Shown piece after piece: positions 25,902-34,042 of a DNA stretch of 64,000 nt. Below the pieces are notes generated by a model. That model had not been told where the DNA came from. It did no database searches and saw nothing but the letters and a program-made list of their open reading frames with translations. Each line of letters opens with the position of its first letter. Position 1 is the first letter of the stretch. The stretch is from JAOEGB01 sp041262585 (GTDB taxonomy: Bacteria > Actinomycetota > Actinomycetes > Streptosporangiales > Streptosporangiaceae): assembly GCF_041262585.1 (NCBI RefSeq), contig NZ_JBGCBZ010000021.1, forward strand, positions 72,670-136,669, in the 5' to 3' direction. The position numbers and the translations under genes were made by a program.

Positions 25902-26099
25902 CCGGCTGCCCCTCAGCGGCAGCCGCACCGATCCGCGAGCGCGACGTGCGGAGGCGCCCCCGATCGCCATCCCGATCGCCATCCTTCACGGCGGCAGGCA
26001 GCGCTATGTCGGCCTCCGGCGAGACGAGCTGGACGGCCGCTTTCCCGGCCTCCTGACCGCTGTGCTCGGCCAGAGGGATAGCCCCCAGGAGGGGTCATT

Positions 26100-26918
26100 T
26101 CAGTCCCACCAGAACGACCAGGCGTTCTGCCCGGCGAGTTGCTCGGCGTAGTCGGCCAGCGTGCCCGGCCCCTGCAGGACGCTGTCGGGGCAGAACGTCC
26201 AGTGCTCGGCGGCGACCCGCAGCGCGTGGGCGGGGGTGACGGGAGGCGCGGCGATGCTCAGGTCGAGCGTGTTGAACCCCATGCCGACCACCCGCGCGCC
26301 GAATCTGTCCTCCCAGCTCCGGACGACGGCGGCCAGCGGCACGGTCCATTCGTTGTGGTGCAGCGCGCCCTGCCAGCCGATGGCGACCAGCGCGTCGGCC
26401 CCCCGGCCCACCGCCGCCAGCCCGAGCGGGGTCCTGCGCTCGGCCACGACACCGGCGTACCAGTCCGCCACCACGTCGGGGTCGGCGACCGGCGTGCCGG
26501 GCTCGGCCAGACCGGGACATTCGGCTCCGAAGGGAGCGAGCTCCGCCTCGCGGTCCATCAGGTCCGCCCACGCCTCCGCCATGAACCCCGCCGCGGTGAA
26601 GTAGTCGATCTCTGCCACGGAGTCCGGCGCGATCTGACCGGCCGACCAGGGCTGCACACCGTCCTCCAGCAGGACCGGCCACAGGCCCGACCGGTGGTGC
26701 TCCCTCCGCAGGCGGCGCCACAGCTCGGCGGGCACCGGCGCGTCGCTGAGCCAGAACGACGGCCGGTGGTAGGTCCGCAGCTTGTCGTACTCGGGATCCG
26801 GCCACACGAGGGACCCGGTGGGGAGGCCGACTTCGAGCGCCCGCCCGTCGCCGCCGTCACCCCCGCCGAACAGCAACTCCAGGCCCGGCGGAAGCTCCCA
26901 ACGCTCGTGAACCGACAT
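26100..26918 (-). CDS. DUF4253 domain protein
   Basis: A 272-residue protein whose C-terminal half (GFNTLDLSIAAPPVTPAHAL, AAEHWTFCPD) matches the DUF4253 family, common in actinobacteria and without known function. ATG 26918 (MSVHERWELP) is preferred over the longer frame from 27059, whose extra residues lack character. It lies between the lactonase and the alpha/beta hydrolase genes on the opposite strand. Confidence 0.78.
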   Translation of the reverse strand: MSVHERWELPPGLELLFGGGDGGDGRALEVGLPTGSLVWPDPEYDKLRTYHRPSFWLSDAPVPAELWRRLRREHHRSGLWPVLLEDGVQPWSAGQIAPDSVAEIDYFTAAGFMAEAWADLMDREAELAPFGAECPGLAEPGTPVADPDVVADWYAGVVAERRTPLGLAAVGRGADALVAIGWQGALHHNEWTVPLAAVVRSWEDRFGARVVGMGFNTLDLSIAAPPVTPAHALRVAAEHWTFCPDSVLQGPGTLADYAEQLAGQNAWSFWWD

Positions 26919-27075
26919 GCGCCAATAATGTCGGACCTGATGCCGGATCGTCCGCCCAGGTCGATCACCGGCTCGCCTAGAGCGGTTCAGTGACCATTCA
27001 TCCTGAGCTACGCACAGCCGCACGCACGCGTCGCGAACAGGCTGTTCGCCACTGGACACTGAGGGCTAAACAGGC

Positions 27076-28005
27076 ATGGACATCGGAGCGATTCGGAGGA
27101 ACCCTCAGGTAGTAGGGAGTAGTCACGGGGAGAGTGTTTTGACCGACGTTCTGGTCGCACCTGACGGAAGAAGGCTCGCCGTACAACAGCAGGGAGAACC
27201 GGACGGTCACCCGGTGTTCCTGCTCCATGGCACCCCCGGAAGCCGCGTCGGGCCGTCGCCCAGGCCGACGGTGCTGTACCGGCTCGGCATCCGCCTGATC
27301 AGTTTCGACCGCCCCGGATACGGGCTGTCGGACCGGTTGCCGGGCAGGTCGGTGGCCGATGTCGCCGCCGACGTGGCGGCCATCGCGGACGCGCTGGGCA
27401 TCGCGAGGTTCGCGGTCGTCGGGAGATCCGGGGGCGCGCCGCACGCGCTCGCGTGCGCCGCCCTGCTGCCGGAGCGGTCGACCCGGGTCGCGGCGCTCGT
27501 CGGCCTCGCCCCGCGCGGAGCCGAAGGGCTCGACTGGTTCGACGGGATGGCTCATTCCAACGTCGTCGAGTACACCATGGCGCTCGCGGGCCACCGGGCG
27601 GTGGCGAAGCGGCTTGCGACGGCGGCGGCTCAGATTCGCGCGGACCCGGCGAGCAAGGTGGTCGGGCTCTCCCAGCAGGTCCCGGAGTCGGACCGGCGTG
27701 TTGTCACCGACCACGGCATCCGCCGGATGCTGGTGCGCAACTTCGCCGAGGGGCTGCGCGACTCGATCGACGGCTGGGTCGACGACGTCCTGGCGTTCTG
27801 CGGCGGATGGGGATTCGACCCAGCCGTCATCGAAGTGCCGACATTGGTCTGGCACGGGGAGAACGATGTGTTCTCCCCCGTCGGGCATGCCCGCTGGCTG
27901 GGCGAACGGATTCCCGCTGCCACGGTCAAGATCCAGCACGGCGTCGCCCACTTCGGGGCGATCGGTGTCCTCCCCGAGGTGCTTCTGTGGCTCGTCCGTG
28001 AGTGA
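27076..28005 (+). CDS. Alpha/beta hydrolase
   Basis: A 309-residue alpha/beta-fold hydrolase. The oxyanion-hole HGTPGS, the nucleophile elbow GRSGG in VVGRSGGAPHA, the acid in WHGENDVFSP and the final histidine in GVAHFGAIG are all visible. ATG 27076 is taken as start; TTG 27139, preceded by GGGGAGAG and matching the usual beginning of the fold (LTDVLVAPDGRRLAV), is an equally good alternative giving 288 residues. The substrate is unknown. It is convergent with the fxs operon and ends directly next to it. Confidence 0.85.
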   Translation: MDIGAIRRNPQVVGSSHGESVLTDVLVAPDGRRLAVQQQGEPDGHPVFLLHGTPGSRVGPSPRPTVLYRLGIRLISFDRPGYGLSDRLPGRSVADVAADVAAIADALGIARFAVVGRSGGAPHALACAALLPERSTRVAALVGLAPRGAEGLDWFDGMAHSNVVEYTMALAGHRAVAKRLATAAAQIRADPASKVVGLSQQVPESDRRVVTDHGIRRMLVRNFAEGLRDSIDGWVDDVLAFCGGWGFDPAVIEVPTLVWHGENDVFSPVGHARWLGERIPAATVKIQHGVAHFGAIGVLPEVLLWLVRE

Positions 28006-31000
28006 TCAGGTCGGCTGAGGCTCGAGATCGCGGTTCAGCCGGCGCCACGCTGCCGCCGCCGTCACGTTGGGGTGATTCTCCCCGAGAACCACCTTCATGA
28101 CGTTCACGGTCGTCTCGAGCAGCCGTTCCGCTTCCTCTTCGTCCCCGGCCGCCCGGAGGCTGATCGCCAGGTTCGCCTGGCAGGCGAGGCTGTCGGGGTG
28201 TTCGGGCCCGAGCGTCTCGTGCAGGCCCTCCAGCGCCCGCCTCTCCAGCGCCTGCGCCTCCTCGAGCCGTCCCAGGTCCGCCGCGCAGTTGGCCACGTTG
28301 ACCATGCAGGACAACGTGAAGGGATGGCTGTCGCGCAGGCAGCTTCGGAACGCGGACAGCGTCGCCGTGCCGAGCTCGTACGCCTCCGCGAGTGCTCCGG
28401 TGCCGCGAAGATACGTCATCAGGTTGTTGGCGGCGGCGAGCGTGAAGGGGTGGTGCTCGCCCAGGGTCGTACGGTAGAGGCTCGTGATCTCGGCGGCCAG
28501 GTCCCGCGCGCCGGCCTTGTCCTCCAGCGCGGACAGGCAACTGGCGAGCTCCAGCGTCGCGGCCGTCGCGTCCGGAGACGAGGGATAGAGCTGCTGGTAG
28601 CGGTCGTGAGTCTGCTGGGCCGTCAGCCAGGCGTCGTGCTGCTCACCCGCCTTGCGGAGCGACACCGCGAGGCTCTTGGCGGTGCGGAGGGTGTCGAGAA
28701 AGTTGTCGCCGAGGCTCTCGCGATAGCGCTCCATCGTCGCGCGCAGGAGCTCCACCGAGCTGTGGAACTGTCCCGCCTCACGCATGTCCCGGGCGAGGTT
28801 GGCCGAGGAGAAGAGCGTGTACGGATGGATCGGGCCGATGACCGTGAGCCGCCGGCTGAGCGTGTCCTGGTCGAGGTCGAGGGCGCTGTAGCAGTCGCCG
28901 ACGAGGCGATAGGAGACCGCGAGGTTGTTGGCGGACGCCAGCGTGCGCGGGTTGTCCTCGCCGTAGAGCTCCCTCCATCGCTGGTAGGTCTCCTTGTCCA
29001 TCTCCAGCGCCCGGTCGAACTCGCCGAGCGCCCGGAGGTCGGCGGCCAGCCCACCGGTCGTCATGAGCGTGTGCGGATGGCTGTCGCCCAGCATCTCCCG
29101 CTGCCGGCTCCACACCCATTCGTCGAGGTCCCTCGCTTCCTGGTAGCTCCCCTGGGAGCGGAGGACGTTGGCGATGTTGAAGAGGAGATGCAGCCGCTGC
29201 CGCTCGTTCTGGCCGAACTCGCCTTCCCAGAAGTCGGCCAGTCGCTGGCCGAGCTGCAGGGCGCTGCTGAACTCGCCGCGTTTCCATAGGTAGCGGACAC
29301 GCTCGGTGAGCAGCTGCCGGGTCTCCTCCTCCACGCATCGTTCGGCGTCCGACGGAAGCAGGTGAGGCCAGATCAGGTCGTAGACCGGCCAGTTCTCCGG
29401 GTCGTCCACCTCTCCCTGCCGGGGGCGGGCGCCCACCAGGATGTGGTGCACCTCGTGGGTCGTGGATTCGATCTCGTCGAACGTCATCTGGCTTCTGATG
29501 ACGGCCTGGACCAGGCGGTGCACCTGGATGGTGTTGCTGCCAGGGTCGATCTTCGCGAGCGCGAACTTGCTGATCTCCCGGATCAGCCGGCCGAGCATGA
29601 GCTTCTCTCCGCGCAGCGAGCTGTCATGGGGCAGCAGGGAACGCATCATCTCGTCGCTGTACAGCAACGACATGGAGATGGGATCGGGCGCGAAGAAGGC
29701 GCACAGCTGCAACATCCGCACGGCCGCGGGGGAGTGCTCCTTCAGCTGGCTGAGTGAGATGTTCCACGTCGCCGCCACCGGGCTGGGATAGCCCGGCGGC
29801 GGGTTGGTGGAGAGAATCTCGCTCGTCTGGGTCTCCAGCTGTTCGATGTAGGTCGCCGCCGACATGCCGGTCTCCCCGAGCCAGGCCGCCGCCTGCTCGA
29901 CAGCGAGCGGCAGATAGCCGAGCGCCTCGGCCACCCGCAGAGCGTCCTCCGGCTTCAGAGTCGGCACTCGGCGCAGCAGGTGCTCCAGGCTCTCCTCACG
30001 GCTGAACACGTCGACCTCGAGCGGGGCCGCCACCATCGACCATGACTGGTTTCTCGACGTGACGATCACGTGGCCGGGCCCTCCTGGAAGGAAGCCGCGC
30101 ACCTCCTCGGGATCGCCGGCGTTGTCGAAGATCAGCAGCCAGCGTGAGTACGGCTCGCCGCGCCGCAGCGCCTCGCGGGCCGCCTCCGCGGCTTCGAGAA
30201 TGCTGTCGCCCACCCGGATCCCGAGCCGTCCGGCCAGCTCGGCGAGCGCCGGGTTGATCAGCTCCGGCTGCTCGGCGGAGATCCACCACACCAGGTCGTA
30301 GTCGGCCATGAAGCGATGGGCGTACTCCAGGGCGATCTGGGTCTTGCCCACGCCGCCCAGGCCGTACAACGCCTGAGGAAGGACCACCGCCTGGCTCCCG
30401 CCGACGAGCTGGTCCCGTAAGGATTCGAGCGCGGCCCCCCGCCCCGTGAAGGCGGCGTTGCGCGCCTGGACGTTCCATATGGGCGGCGCGGTTCCTGGGA
30501 ATCGCGCTCCCATGGGTGAGGGACCCGACGGGTAGTCGGCGCCCTCTCTTCCCACCGCGCGCAGGATCGCCTCGGTCGCCTGCTCCGCGTTCAGCCGTAC
30601 CAGGTCGACCGGCGGAACGTCGCTGAAAGGAGGGGTGAGCCGCACTTCGGACACCCGGATGGTGGTGACCATGCGGCTGTCCCCCATCGGGTCCATGGCC
30701 GAGAGCCGCTCCAGCGCCTCCCCTCCCTGCACCGCTCGGGTATACGCGGCGGACAGGACGACCATCACGCGGCTCGGCCCCTGGCCGGGGTCACCCGGCG
30801 GCGAGGCGCCGATGGCCTGGGGGATCACCCGGCACCCCGCACGCTCCAGAACCGCGCCGATCCAGTCGGCCCACATGCGGTCCTCCGGCGCGTAGCTCAG
30901 CAGGATGTCCGTGGGCTGCAGCGGCTGGCGGCGGGTGAACATCTCCAGCCATCTGGTCCGTACGGTCTCGTCCAGGGGCGGGAACGAGGCCACCTTTCCT

Positions 31001-31911
31001 TGGGTGACGGCGCCCGTAAGGCGCTCGTAGGCCGCGAGCAGGGAGGTGGGGGAGCCGGGGCCGTCGCCGAACGTGGCCAGCGTCTCCTCGAACGCGTAGA
31101 ACCGCTTGTAGGGGATCTCGACCGAGCCCCAGTACTGCTTGAGCCCTTCCGCCGTCAGTCCCTTGGGGAAGCGGTCGAACCTGCTGCGGGCGAGCAGCCG
31201 TCCCGCGTCGAGCTTCTCCTTCTCCCCGTCGTCGATCCGCATGGGGACCGGCAGGATTCTGATGTTGCGCTCACGGTAACGATCGTCGATGTACCGTGCG
31301 ACCTTCGCGGCGCCCTCGATGCTCTGGTCGCTCATCGTGAAACAGTCGACGAGGATGTCGGGCATCTGGATCGTGCAGATGTCGGCGATGTCGCTCAGGC
31401 CGGTACGGCTGTCGATGAGGGTGTAGTCGTAATTCCTCTTCATGTCCGCGCGGAGGGCGTCGAGGAATCTGCCACCGCCCAGCCGCTCGTAGAAGTTGTC
31501 CCAGTCGAACGTCGACACCAGCGACGAGTAGTCGCGGTTCTGCTGCCCGGCGGACACGAAGTCGAGCGTGCCGCCGTCGGGAAACTCCCAGTCGAGTGAC
31601 ACCGCGTGCGGAACGACCCGTGCGTAGGGGACATGCCAGTCCGCACTACGTTCCGTGGGTCTGACGGCCGCCCACATGTAGTTGCTGATGATGTCGATCA
31701 CGCCTGGCGTCGCGCTGAAAACGCTGCTGTCGAGGAACGGATGGAAGAACTTGTGCAACCCCGGCGACTCCAGGTCCCAGTCCACGACCAGGACTCGCAG
31801 ACCGTTGCTGGCGAGCACCCATGCCGTGTTGGCCAGTGCCATGGTGCGCCCGGTTCCCCCCTTGTAGGAGTAGAACGTGACGATCTGGCCTTCGTCTTGG
31901 ACGTCAGTCAT
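28006..31911 (-). CDS. fxsT: FxSxx system ParA-TIR-NB-ARC-TPR protein
   Basis: A 1301-residue multidomain protein. Residues 1-280 form a ParA/MinD-like NTPase (deviant Walker A KGGTGRT at 17-23, then VLVVDWDLESPG). Residues about 335-460 look like a TIR domain (PTDILLSYAPEDRMWADWIG). A STAND/NB-ARC ATPase follows, with P-loop GLGGVGKT near 517-524. The last 430 residues are tandem tetratricopeptide repeats. The family is annotated as the TPR protein of FxSxx-COOH RiPP systems. The build resembles signalling or immune receptors: sensor TPRs, a switching ATPase and a TIR effector. It overlaps fxsC by 8 bases. One TTA codon lies at 30418-30420. Confidence 0.88.
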   Translation of the reverse strand: MTDVQDEGQIVTFYSYKGGTGRTMALANTAWVLASNGLRVLVVDWDLESPGLHKFFHPFLDSSVFSATPGVIDIISNYMWAAVRPTERSADWHVPYARVVPHAVSLDWEFPDGGTLDFVSAGQQNRDYSSLVSTFDWDNFYERLGGGRFLDALRADMKRNYDYTLIDSRTGLSDIADICTIQMPDILVDCFTMSDQSIEGAAKVARYIDDRYRERNIRILPVPMRIDDGEKEKLDAGRLLARSRFDRFPKGLTAEGLKQYWGSVEIPYKRFYAFEETLATFGDGPGSPTSLLAAYERLTGAVTQGKVASFPPLDETVRTRWLEMFTRRQPLQPTDILLSYAPEDRMWADWIGAVLERAGCRVIPQAIGASPPGDPGQGPSRVMVVLSAAYTRAVQGGEALERLSAMDPMGDSRMVTTIRVSEVRLTPPFSDVPPVDLVRLNAEQATEAILRAVGREGADYPSGPSPMGARFPGTAPPIWNVQARNAAFTGRGAALESLRDQLVGGSQAVVLPQALYGLGGVGKTQIALEYAHRFMADYDLVWWISAEQPELINPALAELAGRLGIRVGDSILEAAEAAREALRRGEPYSRWLLIFDNAGDPEEVRGFLPGGPGHVIVTSRNQSWSMVAAPLEVDVFSREESLEHLLRRVPTLKPEDALRVAEALGYLPLAVEQAAAWLGETGMSAATYIEQLETQTSEILSTNPPPGYPSPVAATWNISLSQLKEHSPAAVRMLQLCAFFAPDPISMSLLYSDEMMRSLLPHDSSLRGEKLMLGRLIREISKFALAKIDPGSNTIQVHRLVQAVIRSQMTFDEIESTTHEVHHILVGARPRQGEVDDPENWPVYDLIWPHLLPSDAERCVEEETRQLLTERVRYLWKRGEFSSALQLGQRLADFWEGEFGQNERQRLHLLFNIANVLRSQGSYQEARDLDEWVWSRQREMLGDSHPHTLMTTGGLAADLRALGEFDRALEMDKETYQRWRELYGEDNPRTLASANNLAVSYRLVGDCYSALDLDQDTLSRRLTVIGPIHPYTLFSSANLARDMREAGQFHSSVELLRATMERYRESLGDNFLDTLRTAKSLAVSLRKAGEQHDAWLTAQQTHDRYQQLYPSSPDATAATLELASCLSALEDKAGARDLAAEITSLYRTTLGEHHPFTLAAANNLMTYLRGTGALAEAYELGTATLSAFRSCLRDSHPFTLSCMVNVANCAADLGRLEEAQALERRALEGLHETLGPEHPDSLACQANLAISLRAAGDEEEAERLLETTVNVMKVVLGENHPNVTAAAAWRRLNRDLEPQPT

Positions 31912-33145
31912 CTGGGTCCTCCGGCTGCATCAGCCTCGGTCTTCTGGTCGGCTCGCCCTCCGGCGGATAGGCCGGGGCCGTCTTGAACAGGTGGTTCGCC
32001 GCCCTCCCCAGAGCGTCGGACAGGGCCCCGCGGAAGGCGGTGACCGAAGTCACGTCCGGGCCGGGTTCTGACAGGTTGTTGTGCAGGGCGGAGTTGACAG
32101 AGCGCTGGAGCCTCGGACGGTCCTTCACGGTCTGCTCGTCCTCGTGATTCCACGGCACGATGACGCTCACGGACTGGCGGTTTCGCCGGTCGAAGGCCCG
32201 GAGCGTCCTGTGGCAGTCCGGCCCGGTGGTGGCCCAGGGGTCGACCAGCATGACCGACGGTTCGCCGGGGCGCTCCGGGGAGGTCAGGAGCCGGGCGTGG
32301 TCGTCGAGTGAGCCCACCTCCGGCAGGAAGCCATGCGCCGTCGCGATCTCTTCCGCGTGGGACACGAGCGGGCGGGTGTTGCTTCCCCGCCGGAAGGGGT
32401 TCCACTCCTCAGGAGTGAGGCCGTAGTAGTAGGGGTTGCGGTCGGCGGGCAGGTGCGTCAGATCCGGAGCCACCACGGTCACCCGGAGCGGGCGTTGCGG
32501 GGAGTAATCGTCGAACGCGCTGCGGAGGTCGGCGTATTTCGGCGGCGGTTCCATGGATCCCACGTGTGTCCGCTGGGCGACTTCGACGATCCGCTTCGCC
32601 AGCCCCATCGTGGCTCTCTGGTAATGCGACCGCATGGCTGAGATCTTGACGAGCCCATAGAAGCCTTCGTCGCGATATCGGGATCCCAGGACGTCATGCG
32701 TGAACTGGATGGACTGCGCCACCGCCGGCAGGCGCTCAGGGGGTATGGGGCTCCACAGGGCGGGGACGATGGCCTCGGGAAGATGCCCTTCCGGCCCGGT
32801 GTGGTTGTTCACGCGCTGCTGGAATGCGGCCCACTCCTTGCCGCATTGATCGCTTTCGAAGTAGCGGGGAGAGTAGAGCGGAACGAATACCTTGCACGTC
32901 GCCAAGGCGTCGGCCAGCCTGTCCGGCCAATGGTGACCCGAACGCAGGTCCACGTCCATGAATCCGGCCTGCCCTTGTGGCAGGTTCGTCATGTTGATGA
33001 TGTGGTCGCACAGATCTTCGAAAAGCTTCACGACCCATCTGTTCGGGTCGGTCCTGCTATTCGGGTCGTGCGTGGGGATGTGCGCGTAGCTCAGGAAGAA
33101 ATAGGGACCCTGTGCGGGTGACCTGGGAGCCGGTTGTAGTGGCAT
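31904..33145 (-). CDS. fxsC: FxSxx system TIR-like protein FxsC
   Basis: A 413-residue protein. The N-terminal half is TIR-like: PYFFLSYAHIPTHD at about residue 15, then CKVFVPLYSPRYFESDQCGKEW near 120-140, which has the Ser...Cys-x-x-Glu arrangement of TIR domains that cleave NAD. The C-terminal half (ADLRSAFDDYSPQRPLRVTV, then AEEIATAHGFLPEVG) matches the FxsC C-terminal family. A strong AAAGGAGG ribosome site precedes ATG 33145. It lies between the AAC(3)-like gene and fxsT in the fxs operon. NAD cleavage is an inference from the motif. Confidence 0.88.
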   Translation of the reverse strand: MPLQPAPRSPAQGPYFFLSYAHIPTHDPNSRTDPNRWVVKLFEDLCDHIINMTNLPQGQAGFMDVDLRSGHHWPDRLADALATCKVFVPLYSPRYFESDQCGKEWAAFQQRVNNHTGPEGHLPEAIVPALWSPIPPERLPAVAQSIQFTHDVLGSRYRDEGFYGLVKISAMRSHYQRATMGLAKRIVEVAQRTHVGSMEPPPKYADLRSAFDDYSPQRPLRVTVVAPDLTHLPADRNPYYYGLTPEEWNPFRRGSNTRPLVSHAEEIATAHGFLPEVGSLDDHARLLTSPERPGEPSVMLVDPWATTGPDCHRTLRAFDRRNRQSVSVIVPWNHEDEQTVKDRPRLQRSVNSALHNNLSEPGPDVTSVTAFRGALSDALGRAANHLFKTAPAYPPEGEPTRRPRLMQPEDPDD

Positions 33146-33172
33146 CCGCCTCCTTTCTCCCGGAGTTATTCA

Positions 33173-34042
33173 CTATGGGAACGCAGCGTAAGTCAAGTCA
33201 GTGCCCGAATGGGAGGATATGTACGGATGACGGTGCTTCGCCAGCCAGCGGGCGGCGAATTTGACGGCGGCCCTCACCGGGAACATCCGGCTCTCCGCTT
33301 TTCCGACCCAGCCGAGGTCGACGGCTCCTTGCTTTTCGAAAGCGTCGCCGAGCTCCGGGAAGTCGTGGTCGGTCAGGTGCACATCCTCGTACTGCCACCA
33401 TTGCGGTCCGTGGCCGAAATTCACGACGCAGCGATAAATCCGCCGCGGAGGCGTCTTGGGGCAGCGATACTCCCCGAGGTGGAATGCCGTGCACCGGTCG
33501 TAGCCCACGCCCAGCAGCAGGACTCTCGCTTTCACCTTGTACAGCCGGGCCAGCGGAGACTTCTCCCCGAGGTGGCACTCGGGGGCGTGATCGGCCATGA
33601 GGACCGCCGCTCGTGGTCCGACAGCGGCGAAGGACGTCTGCGGATGAGCGCTGCGCACCGCTCCGTCGGTGGTCCGCACGTATTCGGCGATTGTCCCCAT
33701 GCCTGTCGACGGGGTTCTCAGGGGATCGAATGCGGGCATGCGCCTGCGGAACAGGGCGACCTCGGCTTCGGTCATTCCCCGGATCGCCTTCAGGTGCTCT
33801 GGGGAGGTCTCGGAGTTGTCCGCCGTATGCACCGGCACCACGAGAGTGCCGTTCGGGCCCAGCACATCGCGAAGAGCGGCGACCACAGTGGCGGCGCCCC
33901 CCTTTACGCCCCCTCTTACGCCGCCGATGGCGCTGAGAGAGGCATGCAGCAGCAGTGTCTGGCCCTTGCGGACACCCAGCGTGCGCAGGTCACGCGCGAG
34001 CTCGGAGGCGGCGTAAGGGGCGGTGAACTCCACAGGCCTCAC
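33173..34042 (-). CDS. AAC(3)-like aminoglycoside N-acetyltransferase of the fxs operon
   Basis: A 289-residue member of the AAC(3)/YokD family, which transfers acetyl from acetyl-CoA to amino groups. Seen are the N-terminal LHASLSAIGG, GTLVVPVHTADNSE, and the central HPQTSFAAVG and HLGEKSPLARLY segments. The GTG start overlaps the fxsB stop (GTGA), so it is translationally coupled to the peptide maturase. Its likely substrate in this setting is the RiPP product rather than an antibiotic; that is an inference from position. A GGVRGGVKGG loop comes from a short DNA repeat. Confidence 0.85.
   Translation of the reverse strand: MRPVEFTAPYAASELARDLRTLGVRKGQTLLLHASLSAIGGVRGGVKGGAATVVAALRDVLGPNGTLVVPVHTADNSETSPEHLKAIRGMTEAEVALFRRRMPAFDPLRTPSTGMGTIAEYVRTTDGAVRSAHPQTSFAAVGPRAAVLMADHAPECHLGEKSPLARLYKVKARVLLLGVGYDRCTAFHLGEYRCPKTPPRRIYRCVVNFGHGPQWWQYEDVHLTDHDFPELGDAFEKQGAVDLGWVGKAESRMFPVRAAVKFAARWLAKHRHPYISSHSGTDLTYAAFP

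Noticed and set aside
33173..34042. AAC(3)-like gene as an antibiotic resistance determinant
   Set aside because: Its overlap with fxsB and known presence in fxs loci point to a role in the peptide pathway; resistance would need testing.
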